Shown here in pieces: positions 29,272 to 37,110 of a stretch of 49,755 bases of DNA. Location: positions 1 through 49,755 of the forward strand of contig JAJCYE010000085.1 in NCBI GenBank assembly GCA_029263075.1, given 5' to 3'. The notes beneath the pieces are model-generated. The model searched no databases. It was not told the DNA's origin and saw nothing but the letters and a program-made list of their open reading frames with translations. The DNA comes from Actinomycetes bacterium (GTDB taxonomy: Bacteria > Actinomycetota > CADDZG01 > JAHWKV01). Within the stretch, counting starts at the first letter, position 1. Each line of letters begins with the position of its first letter. The position numbers and the translations under genes are program-made.

Positions 29272-29508
29272 GTGAGATCCGAACCGGAAACCCAATCTTT
29301 CGTACTTAGGGTTTGGCGCGAAGAACCTGCACAAGCGGCATCACCGCTAGACTTTCGTGGCCACATGACCTGCCTCCTCGACGGTACCCGCATCTACTTT
29401 TCAAGCTGGATAGAGATCCAGGCGTTTATTAACAACTACCTTGAAAAAGCCAGCACAGGAACCGAGTCCTCTATGCCGGAACTGCGCTGGACGGGGGAGG
29501 CGTCCTAG
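29272..29508 (+). CDS. Small conserved-looking protein (78 aa)
   Basis: VRSEPETQSFVLRVWREEPAQAASPLDFRGHMTCLLDGTRIYFSSWIEIQAFINNYL; GTG start 8 nt after TATAAT (29259..29264). Confidence 0.6.
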   Translation: MRSEPETQSFVLRVWREEPAQAASPLDFRGHMTCLLDGTRIYFSSWIEIQAFINNYLEKASTGTESSMPELRWTGEAS

Positions 29509-29663
29509 TCCGATTTTAGGCCCAGGACTGGGGCAAGACAACTCAATGGGACCAAAACGGCCGAACCTCGGGAACAACGCCCCCCGGGCCGGGACGGCCA
29601 ATCAGTCGCAACCGGCGCCGGTACCCCTGCTGGGGTCGAAGCAAACGCTCGCCGACCAGGGCG

Positions 29664-30161
29664 CTACCTAGCCTGCCGGGCCCGTTCCTCAAGCACGCTT
29701 TCGCCGGCAAGCTTGAGCGTTTCGACGAACTCCTCGCGGTCTCTCAGGAACTCCGCGACGCCCTGGTCGAGGTTTCGGGTGATCTGGTCTATTGCAACGA
29801 AAAACGACATTTGACCCTGGCGTAGTGCATCCAGGATTTCGCCGTCATCCTTTGCGACACGAAAGATGCTCTGGCCATCGGTGATCAACTTGACCTCCGA
29901 CAGATGTTCGTCGAGACCGGCCTTCTTCCGCAGGTACTCATAAGCCCGACGAACCCGCTGCAGGGACATCCCCCCGTCAAGCAGGGCTTTGACAACCTTG
30001 AGCGCGACAAGGTCCCGAAAGGAGTACAGCCTCCGTACTCCGGGCCGACCGCCTGTCGATTGAACGCTAGGTCGAACCAACCCGATCTGGTCCCAGTAAC
30101 GGAGCTGATGGCTGGTACACCCCGTAAATCGACATGCCTGAAGAACGCTGAAACCCTCCAA
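29664..30161 (-). CDS. MerR family transcriptional regulator
   Basis: FSVLQACRFTGCTSHQLRYWDQIGLVRPS...GVRRLYSFRDLVALKVVKALLDGGMSLQRVRRAYEYL. Confidence 0.88.
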   Translation of the reverse strand: MEGFSVLQACRFTGCTSHQLRYWDQIGLVRPSVQSTGGRPGVRRLYSFRDLVALKVVKALLDGGMSLQRVRRAYEYLRKKAGLDEHLSEVKLITDGQSIFRVAKDDGEILDALRQGQMSFFVAIDQITRNLDQGVAEFLRDREEFVETLKLAGESVLEERARQAR

Positions 30162-30369
30162 CGGTGGCCCCTTCCGAAAAATAAGAAGTTGAATTCAAAA
30201 GATTGGTTAGTGGTGATGACGGTCCTAGTGTTCTACCTAATCGCTGCGACCGGACGCAATACGACAGATGGCGGTTTTTCGTCACAAGTCGAAATACTTT
30301 CCCGCTCTGTGTAAACCAGGCCACAAGTCTCAACCGGAGGTCTAGGGTTAATATTCGGCGAGCCCGACG

Positions 30370-30741
30370 TTAGGACCCGTCCCGATTTCCCATGTCGCGG
30401 ATCCGGCTCCTCAACCGGGTGACGAGGTCGGACAGGGGTGCCTGTTCCCTTAGGACACGGAGTTGCTCTGAGCCGATTTTCCGGACGTTATCGTATGTGT
30501 AAACCGCCCCGGCCAGCATCAGCAGGAAAGCAGCGATTCCGATAATCAACTCGGTTTGGAAAAAAAATATAACCAAAACACCGAATCCGGCCAAAAAGGC
30601 GGCGATCCCACGGCGGACGTTTCGCAGCAGGTGAACCTGCAGGGTGGTTGACGAAACGCCTCGCGCGAACTCAGGATCCTGCTCATAGAGCTGATCCTCG
30701 ATCTCCTGGAGTATCTGTTGCTCTCGGTCCGACAGAGGCAT
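30370..30741 (-). CDS. DUF3040 family membrane protein
   Basis: MPLSDREQQILQEIEDQLYEQDPEFA plus two TM segments. Confidence 0.85.
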   Translation of the reverse strand: MPLSDREQQILQEIEDQLYEQDPEFARGVSSTTLQVHLLRNVRRGIAAFLAGFGVLVIFFFQTELIIGIAAFLLMLAGAVYTYDNVRKIGSEQLRVLREQAPLSDLVTRLRSRIRDMGNRDGS

Positions 30742-30819
30742 CTTTGGCGCTCCCTTTCAGGCTGAAAACCCCTAACTGAGGCCTGCAACCCCTAGGGGTC
30801 GATTATAGGTCAACAGGAC

Positions 30820-32016
30820 TCAGCCATCCTCTAGAAGTGCCCCAAAACCCAGGGCGTCCTCTCCGAACCTGAGCCGAACCCTGTCCAGCGCAACCTCGGC
30901 AGCGCCCCATTCCGGCCGGCGATCCAGGATCATCTGGTCCGACGCCGGCCACCGGCAGAGGTTGCCCACCGAAACCCCTAGGAGCCTAATCTTGCGATTG
31001 CCGGGGGGCTTTGACTCCAAGAACTTCTCCAATAGCTCTCTGGCAACACCATAGATTCCCGTGGCGCCGTCGACTTCGCACTTCAGCGTCCGAGACCTGC
31101 TGAAGGTTTCGAAGTTAGGCATCCTCACCTTCAGGCTCACCGTCCGCCCGCTAATTCCCTGCCCACGCAAGCGTGACGCGACCCGGTCCGATAGCTTCAA
31201 CAATGCTCCCAGGATCTGAGTCGGCTCGGAAAGGTCCCGCTGAAAAGTTTCTTCCGCCCCCACCGACCTGGCCACCTGATCTGGGACAACTTTGCGGTCG
31301 TCCCGTCCCAACGCAAGTTGAGCCAGCCCCGCGCCATGCGAACCGAGCGCTCGCTCGAGAATTTCAGGCGGACAGGCGGCAACGTCCCCGATCGTCCTGA
31401 GACCGAGGCGGCGCATCACGACCTCGGTCTGCTCCCCCACCCCCCACAGATGCCCAACGGGAAGCGGGCGGAGGAATTCATCCACCCTGTCGGCCCCGAC
31501 GACCAGGACGCCGTCGGGTTTGGCCATACGGGAAGCCAACTTGGAGAGGAACTTATTGGGCGCCACCCCGACCGACAACACCAGGCCGGTAGCTCGCATG
31601 ACCCGGTCTTTGAGTGCCTCGGCAGCGGTCGGCGGGTCGCTCCACAGCCGGCGGGCCGTGCGGAGGTCCAGGAACGCCTCGTCAAGCGAGAGGGGCTCCA
31701 CAGCAACGCTGAACTCCTCGAAGATCTCTTTGACCTGTATGGATTTGGCGATGTAGGCCGGGAAGCTGGGCTGGATGAACACGCCGCTGGGACACAACTT
31801 GCGGGCTTGGGCGGTTGGCATGGCGGAGCGAACCCCGAAGCGGCGGGCCTCGTAGGATGCGGAAGTTACCACCCCGCGGCCAGAGGTCCCGCCGACGATG
31901 ACCGGCCTGCCCCGTAATCCGGGGTCCTTTAGGGTCTCGACTGAAGCATAGAAGGCGTCTAGATCGGCGTGCAGGATGGGACTCAACCACAGCCGTTCAG
32001 CGTCCGACGGGGTCAC
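30820..32016 (-). CDS. dinB: DNA polymerase IV (Y-family)
   Basis: LHADLDAFYASVE, PVIVGGTSGRGVVTSASYEAR, SLDEAFLD, LSVGVAPNKFLSKLAS. GTG at 32016 (VTPSDAERLWLSPIL) proposed as start. Confidence 0.92.
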   Translation of the reverse strand: MTPSDAERLWLSPILHADLDAFYASVETLKDPGLRGRPVIVGGTSGRGVVTSASYEARRFGVRSAMPTAQARKLCPSGVFIQPSFPAYIAKSIQVKEIFEEFSVAVEPLSLDEAFLDLRTARRLWSDPPTAAEALKDRVMRATGLVLSVGVAPNKFLSKLASRMAKPDGVLVVGADRVDEFLRPLPVGHLWGVGEQTEVVMRRLGLRTIGDVAACPPEILERALGSHGAGLAQLALGRDDRKVVPDQVARSVGAEETFQRDLSEPTQILGALLKLSDRVASRLRGQGISGRTVSLKVRMPNFETFSRSRTLKCEVDGATGIYGVARELLEKFLESKPPGNRKIRLLGVSVGNLCRWPASDQMILDRRPEWGAAEVALDRVRLRFGEDALGFGALLEDG

Positions 32017-32066
32017 CGAACGAGGATGAACACCTTGACCGGGTGCGCAAGTGTTTGCACCTTCAT
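32013..32066 (-). CDS. Candidate 17-aa leader ORF MKVQTLAHPVKVFILVR overlapping dinB start by GTGA
   Basis: SD GGGAGG upstream of ATG; TGA stop overlaps proposed dinB GTG. Confidence 0.4.
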   Translation of the reverse strand: MKVQTLAHPVKVFILVR

Positions 32067-32091
32067 GAGCCCCACCTCCCACCGGGCCAGT

Positions 32092-32105
32092 CGAACATCT
32101 GTTCG
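32092..32105. promoter_or_regulatory. LexA/SOS box CGAACATCTGTTCG upstream of dinB
   Basis: Exact match to the Gram-positive/actinobacterial SOS consensus CGAAC-N4-GTTCG. Confidence 0.85.
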
Positions 32106-32149
32106 TTATAGCGGTTTAACCGGCACCGGTCAAGGACCGGATGGCGAGG

Positions 32150-32872
32150 TTACTGAGATACGTCGATAGTCCACTTGCCCGAGGCCGTCACGTCCACCAG
32201 GTAGATGCCGTCGGCAAAGATCTCAACCGTCTTGTCTCCGGTGAACTCGCTCAGTTCGTTGGCCAGCAAGGTGAGAATGGTGCCGTCGGCCGCGTTGATC
32301 AACTGGGGTGCGAAGAGACCTGTGCCGTCGTAAGAAAGGCGAAACTTGGCCGGACCGGCTTTAAGGGAGAAGAAATCGGATGCGGCCGCACCGGTCCCTT
32401 CCAACTTCTTGGGGGGAAGGGGCGCCTCGGTGGGCACCGACTGGTCGATTTTGACCGTCCACTGGCCCCGAGTTGCGATGTCAAGGACGTAGTCCCCAAC
32501 CGGCAGGCCCACCGCCTTGGAACCTTCAAAATTGCCGATTTCGTTCACCAGCAGGTTCATGGCGTCCCCCTGCCCGAACTGGACTACGAAGTTCTGCCTG
32601 CCTTTGTGCGTAAGGGTGATGACAGTCAAGCCGCCACCGGCCTTGAAACGCTGTTGCTTGCTGCCCTGCCCGGAAAACTCCTGGCTGCCAACCTTTTCTA
32701 CCCGCGGCGGGGCTGAAGCCCCAGGAGCGGCACTGGGTTCGGGGGCAGCTACCACCGGACCCTCCTCGCCGGTTTTTGCTACCAACACGCCCACCGTCAC
32801 CGCGATCGCAACCAGCACGAGTGCGCCAGCACCCATCAGGTACCACTTGAACTTGCTCCAAAACTCGTTCAT
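32150..32872 (-). CDS. Membrane-anchored protein with two tandem beta-rich domains
   Basis: N-terminal TM; two similar modules ending VGDYVLDIATRGQWTVKIDQ and DGIYLVDVTASGKWTIDVSQ. Confidence 0.7.
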   Translation of the reverse strand: MNEFWSKFKWYLMGAGALVLVAIAVTVGVLVAKTGEEGPVVAAPEPSAAPGASAPPRVEKVGSQEFSGQGSKQQRFKAGGGLTVITLTHKGRQNFVVQFGQGDAMNLLVNEIGNFEGSKAVGLPVGDYVLDIATRGQWTVKIDQSVPTEAPLPPKKLEGTGAAASDFFSLKAGPAKFRLSYDGTGLFAPQLINAADGTILTLLANELSEFTGDKTVEIFADGIYLVDVTASGKWTIDVSQ

Positions 32873-32940
32873 TACACGCCTCTCTGGCCCCCGGACGCGC
32901 GGGCGTCCAAGCCCTCATTTTGCCGCCGTGGTTGACCGCT

Positions 32941-33243
32941 CTAAAAGAAGCCCAGCGCTGAGCGTGCCAACTCGCTCATCTTGTCCGGACCCCAAGGGGG
33001 TTGCATGGTCATCTCCGAGGTCACGCTTGAGATGCCATCGACGCTGGCAGCCGCTTCCCGGATCTCGTTCTCAATCTGAGCCCCGGCGGGACATCCTACC
33101 GAAGTGAGAGTGAAGGTAATCTGCGCTTCACAGTCCTCGGTCACCACGACCCCGTAGACGAGGCCCAGGTCGACGATGTTGATGCCGATCTCGGGATCTT
33201 GAACAACTTTGAGTGCTTCCATAACTTGCTCTGATGTGGGCAT
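32941..33243 (-). CDS. MIP18/DUF59 (SufT/PaaD-like) metal-sulfur cluster assembly factor
   Basis: VMEALKVVQDPEIGINIVDLGLVYGV...TLTSVGCPAGAQIENEI. Confidence 0.9.
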   Translation of the reverse strand: MPTSEQVMEALKVVQDPEIGINIVDLGLVYGVVVTEDCEAQITFTLTSVGCPAGAQIENEIREAAASVDGISSVTSEMTMQPPWGPDKMSELARSALGFF

Positions 33244-33252
33244 GGGGCAAGT

Positions 33253-34035
33253 TTAGTCCACCCCGGGCGGCAAGTGGCGGGGATCGCGTGAGCCCAGCAT
33301 CCGGCGGAGCCGGAGGCCCGCATCCGCAGGGTCGGAGCTGTCGGTCAGGGCACGGACCACAGCGACCCTGCGCGCACCGGCCTCAATGACCCGTCCAACG
33401 TTGGAAATATCGATTCCACCGATCGCGAACACCGGACCCGCCGGGCGATCGGAGGAAAACGCAACCAGTTCCAAGCCGACCGCCCGGCGTCCCGGCTTGG
33501 TGGGGGTGGCATAAACGGGCCCAACGGCTACATAGTCGGCCCCCTCCTCCCAAGCCCCCAGGAACTGGGTCGGCGAGTGGGTCGATCGGCCGATCAGGGG
33601 GACGGGACCCATTTGGGACCGTGCCTCGCTTACCGCAAGATCGTCCTGGCCGAGGTGAACTCCATCAGCGCCTGCAGCCAGCGCCACATCGACTCGGTCG
33701 TTGACAATAAATAGGGCGCCGAACTCGCTCGTGCGCCGGCGGGCCACCTCGCAGCGGGCAAGGAGAGGGCCGGCTTCCAAGCCCTTTTCCCGCAATTGGA
33801 CGATGTCCACCCCTGCCTCGAGAACCCGGGGCAGAAACTCGTTGAGGTCGCCCGCCCGCGGCGCGGCCGGGGTAACCAGATAGAGCACGGCAAGCTCCAG
33901 GCGTTGCCGCAGCAAATGGCCCGCGCCTCCGGCGGCCTGGTCCTGTGTAGATCCCAACGTCTCGGTCACGGGCCTCAGGGTATTCTCTTGTCGGGCCACG
34001 AGGCCGGAATACCGGTACGGGGCCGTCAGCACCAC
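33253..34035 (-). CDS. thiE: Thiamine-phosphate synthase
   Basis: VLEAGVDIVQLREKGLEAG, FIVNDRVDVALAAGADGVHLGQDDLAV, GRSTHSPTQ, GADYVAVGPVYATPTKP, FAIGGI. Start probably internal to the ORF. Confidence 0.92.
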   Translation of the reverse strand: MVLTAPYRYSGLVARQENTLRPVTETLGSTQDQAAGGAGHLLRQRLELAVLYLVTPAAPRAGDLNEFLPRVLEAGVDIVQLREKGLEAGPLLARCEVARRRTSEFGALFIVNDRVDVALAAGADGVHLGQDDLAVSEARSQMGPVPLIGRSTHSPTQFLGAWEEGADYVAVGPVYATPTKPGRRAVGLELVAFSSDRPAGPVFAIGGIDISNVGRVIEAGARRVAVVRALTDSSDPADAGLRLRRMLGSRDPRHLPPGVD

Positions 34036-34079
34036 GAACTCAATTAAACAACTCGATTAGTAAGGGAGGTGATCGACGG

Positions 34080-34544
34080 GTGTTCGCAAACAAGCAGGTG
34101 GTAGTCCTAGGTGAGCGCGACGGCGTTTCCGGCGGAGCGATCCAGTCCTGCGTGGAGGCAGTAGGAAACGCTACGGTGGCGTTTGCCGCCACCGAGTGCT
34201 TTGTCTGAACGGCCTCCGGGGCCATGGACCTGCATCACCAGGAAGTAATCCTGGCGCTCTCCAAGCAGCACGGACCTGAAAATCTGCTGGTGCTTCTGGG
34301 TTCCCCAGACGCCGAAAGTGCGCAGATTTCAGCGGAAACCGTGGTGCTGGGAGATCCGACGTATGCCGGTGCATTGACCGAGGTCCAGTTGGGCCTCGAC
34401 GTTTATCACATACTCGAAGAACAGATTCGTGCCGAGATTCCCGAAGACGTGTTCGACGAACAGGTGGGGTTGATGGCCGATGTACTCGACGCGGAGGGAA
34501 TCACCAAGACCCTGGAGGACATAAGAGGCCAACGGACCTCCTAG
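34080..34544 (+). CDS. grdA: Glycine/sarcosine/betaine reductase complex selenoprotein A (UGA at 34206..34208 = Sec43)
   Basis: GTG 34080 preceded by AAGGGAGGTGATC; reading through the in-frame TGA gives MFANKQVVVLGERDGVSGGAIQSCVEAVGNATVAFAATECFV-U-TASGAMDLHHQEVILALSKQHGPENLLVLLGSPDAESAQISAETVVLGDPTYAGALTEVQLGLDVYHILEEQIRAEIPEDVFDEQVGLMADVLDAEGITKTLEDIRGQRTS, matching GrdA across both sides of the UGA. Confidence 0.93.
34238..34254 (+). promoter_or_regulatory. Candidate bacterial SECIS hairpin CCAGGA-AGUAA-UCCUGG
   Basis: Perfect 6-bp stem, 5-nt loop with G at position 2 followed by U; loop begins 35 nt after the UGA. Confidence 0.5.
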
Positions 34545-34636
34545 AGTTTGGGTTGGAGGTATATCCTTAAGGTCTGGGACCATTTCGGGCCCCGCAGCAT
34601 GGACCATTCCTGGTCGAATAAGTTCGGAGGTGCCGG

Positions 34637-35671
34637 TTGGATCTTTTGAGGATCTATCGGACTGAGCCACGAGGGTTTCGGTTGGTGGGTGAGTTGGACC
34701 TCTCCTGCCTCGACCTTCTCGAGCCGCTCGAGCAGCAGGCGGACTCCCCCGGCGACCTCCGAGTTGATTTGGCGCGGCTCATGTTCGTGGACGGTGCAGG
34801 AATAGACCGGCTCACATCCTTGGCCGTGAAACTTCGGCCGGACAAGTTGGTAGTGCTGCGTCCCCAAAAATCCGTCGAGCGACAGTTCAAGCGGATGTGC
34901 GTGGCCGAGAAGCTGGACAACTTGGTCGTCTCTCGCTTGGACCCGGGCGTCACCGACAGCTTTGAAGCCCGGGAGCTACCCCGCGACCTTGATTCGGTGA
35001 TCGCTTCCGACTACACGCCCGAAGGCGTGTGCGGGCTGATCTGCGAACTTGCAATCGACGCTATTAAAGGGTCGGAGGGAGCGGCGGTTGCTATCCGCAG
35101 TTCGGGTCGCCCCGCTTGCGGGGCCACAAGCAACCAGATCGCCGGCGCCGGAATCAACCTGGAGTTGCAGTCGGGCATCGGCCCCGCCCTGGAATCGTTG
35201 CGGCTCGGCGTCCGGCGCCAGAGCCCTTCACTCGTTACCGAAAAGCGTTGGGGCGAGTTCACAACCGGAGCCCTGTACGCGGGCATTGCATCCGTACTGG
35301 CGGTGCCCCTCCCCGTTCACAATTCGCCGTTCGGCGCACTTGCCCTCTATAGCACCCACGAAAACGCCTTCAGCGACGTCAGCTTCGACCAGGCAGCCGC
35401 CTTCGCCGCCCGGGCCGCCGTGGTGCTGGCCAACGCCACGCTCTACTGGCAGGCCACGGATCTTAGTGACCAATTAAAGGAAGCGCTGGAGTCAAGAGCA
35501 GCTATCGACCAGGCAAAGGGAATCCTGATGGCCAGAGACCACATCAGTGGGGACGAGGCCTTCGCCGTTCTCCTGAGGGCAAGTCAGGCCGGGAACATCA
35601 AAGTGCGAGACATCGCGCTCAAGATAATTGAGGAGGTAAGAGCCGCACCCAGCAAGGACGTTGTAGCTTGA
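34637..35671 (+). CDS. STAS-GAF-ANTAR domain regulator
   Basis: N-terminal STAS-like (RLVGELDLSCLDLLEPL...LMFVDGAGIDRL), GAF middle, C-terminal ANTAR (LKEALESRAAIDQAKGILMARDHISGDEAFAVLLRASQAGNIKVRDIALKII). Confidence 0.85.
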   Translation: MDLLRIYRTEPRGFRLVGELDLSCLDLLEPLEQQADSPGDLRVDLARLMFVDGAGIDRLTSLAVKLRPDKLVVLRPQKSVERQFKRMCVAEKLDNLVVSRLDPGVTDSFEARELPRDLDSVIASDYTPEGVCGLICELAIDAIKGSEGAAVAIRSSGRPACGATSNQIAGAGINLELQSGIGPALESLRLGVRRQSPSLVTEKRWGEFTTGALYAGIASVLAVPLPVHNSPFGALALYSTHENAFSDVSFDQAAAFAARAAVVLANATLYWQATDLSDQLKEALESRAAIDQAKGILMARDHISGDEAFAVLLRASQAGNIKVRDIALKIIEEVRAAPSKDVVA

Positions 35672-36066
35672 AGCGCAACTTTCCAGCCACCAGTACGAGC
35701 CTGTTCCCGGTCAGGGAATACATAAGGGATCGTGTACTCGGCATCGACCTCGACCCCCAACAGGTCAACGACATTGTTCTCGCCGTCTCCGACGCCTGCG
35801 CAGTCCTTCTTCGCCACAGCCTGGACACCAGCATCGTCTTGGGGTGGGAAGCCGGCAGCAACGAGATAGTCATCACCGTGGAGGATCAGGACGTGATCAG
35901 GGTTTGGGCCGAAGAAGGCGGAATCCGCCCGGAGGAAACCGCCCTCATCTCCCATCTTGTGGACGCAGTCGAAGTCCAGACCCTCAAAGAAACGGGGCAC
36001 TTCGTGATTCGCATGTCCAAACGTCTCGGTCGGCAGGGGCCCAATTGTCTGCAAGGACCAAGTTAG
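35668..36066 (+). CDS. RsbW-like (HATPase_c) ATP-binding regulator, partial/degenerate
   Basis: FPATSTSLFPVREYIRDRVLGIDLDPQQVNDIVLAVSDACAVLLRHS resembles the N-box region of anti-sigma ATPases. Confidence 0.6.
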   Translation: MKRNFPATSTSLFPVREYIRDRVLGIDLDPQQVNDIVLAVSDACAVLLRHSLDTSIVLGWEAGSNEIVITVEDQDVIRVWAEEGGIRPEETALISHLVDAVEVQTLKETGHFVIRMSKRLGRQGPNCLQGPS

Positions 36067-36461
36067 TGGATAACTTTTCGTCACCGCGGCGACGGTCCGA
36101 TTTTGTAGCGATGGATCTGGGGATCAAGGCTGCAAAAGTACTCTGCGACCGCTTCGGAGCCCAGATCGTCGACTACTCCTCCGACAATTCCAAGGGGTCG
36201 ATAACCTTGAGGCTGCCCTCGCGCCGGGAACGCTTTGCCGCGTCCCGCGAGCGCTACGAGGTTGCTGTAACCGGAGCCTCGGAGATTCGCCGGCAAAACG
36301 CAGAGTTACTGGCGAGCGCCGAGGAGAACCGCGTGAAAAACCGGGCGCTCCGAACTTCTCTTGCGGAACTCCGTAGGTCAATGCACGCCGCACGTCGGGA
36401 GTCTCAAACGATCGTGGGCTCCTTCCGGGAAGGCACGGATGATCCCCGCCCAAGCGATTGA
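36066..36461 (+). CDS. Hypothetical: ATPase C-terminal-like segment plus coiled coil
   Basis: GTG 36066 overlaps the previous TAG (TAGTG); AMDLGIKAAKVLCDRFGAQIVDYSSDNSKGSITLRLPS then long helical tail. Confidence 0.5.
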   Translation: MDNFSSPRRRSDFVAMDLGIKAAKVLCDRFGAQIVDYSSDNSKGSITLRLPSRRERFAASRERYEVAVTGASEIRRQNAELLASAEENRVKNRALRTSLAELRRSMHAARRESQTIVGSFREGTDDPRPSD

Positions 36462-37110
36462 TGCGTCACCTCTGAGAGTCCCAGCCAACGGCCCCGGAAC
36501 GTCCTCCTTGACCGACCCTCCGCAGGCCCCCGGCAAGAGGACCTTCGAAATTGTTGCAATCGCCGCGTCGGCCGGGGGGCTAAGGGCGCTTGAGACCATT
36601 TTGGCCGCCATCGAAGCCGGGTTCCCGGCACCAATCCTCGTCGTACAACATCTCTCGCGAAGCCGGGCCAGCCTGATGGCCCCGATCCTCCGTCGCTCAA
36701 CCGCCCTGGCGGTCAATCAGGCAGAGGAAGGCGAACAAATCCTGCCCGGGTGCGTCTATATCGCGCCTCCGGACCACCACCTTCTGGTCAGATCCAATCG
36801 GACCCTCTCCCTGACCCATACTGAACTAGTACATTTCGTGCGGCCCTCTGCAGATATCCTGTTCGAATCCGTGGCCGCCGGCTTCGGCCCGCGCGCAATA
36901 GCAGTGGTTGTCACTGGGACCGGATTCGACGGGGCAGCCGGCGTGCAAGCCGTAAAGAAGGCCGGGGGGGTGGTAGTGGTGCAGGACGAGCACAGCTCAG
37001 AATTCTTCGGGATGCCCGGCGCCGCCATCAACACCGGCGATGCCGATTTCATAGTCCCGCTCTCCCAGATCGGGTCGGTTCTCACCTCGCTGCTGGAGGA
37101 AACCAACTAG
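36439..37110 (+). CDS. cheB: CheB-type protein-glutamate methylesterase
   Basis: IAASAGGLRALETIL, VVQHLSR, GCVYIAPPDHHLLV, VVTGTGFDGAAGVQAVKKAGG. Confidence 0.9.
   Translation: MIPAQAIDASPLRVPANGPGTSSLTDPPQAPGKRTFEIVAIAASAGGLRALETILAAIEAGFPAPILVVQHLSRSRASLMAPILRRSTALAVNQAEEGEQILPGCVYIAPPDHHLLVRSNRTLSLTHTELVHFVRPSADILFESVAAGFGPRAIAVVVTGTGFDGAAGVQAVKKAGGVVVVQDEHSSEFFGMPGAAINTGDADFIVPLSQIGSVLTSLLEETN

Noticed and set aside
30216-30314. Short + ORF MTVLVFYLIAATGRNTTDGG... in the MerR upstream region
   Set aside because: Hydrophobic but no SD or supporting context; likely chance in an AT-richer intergenic stretch.
33960-34079. Possible TPP riboswitch upstream of thiE
   Set aside because: No CUGAGA / ACCUGAUCUGGAUAAUGCCAGCG core found in the region.
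34224-34544. ORF-track 106-aa + ORF as an independent gene
   Set aside because: It is the downstream part of grdA; the upstream half is in frame and homologous-looking through the UGA, with the SD at the upstream GTG.
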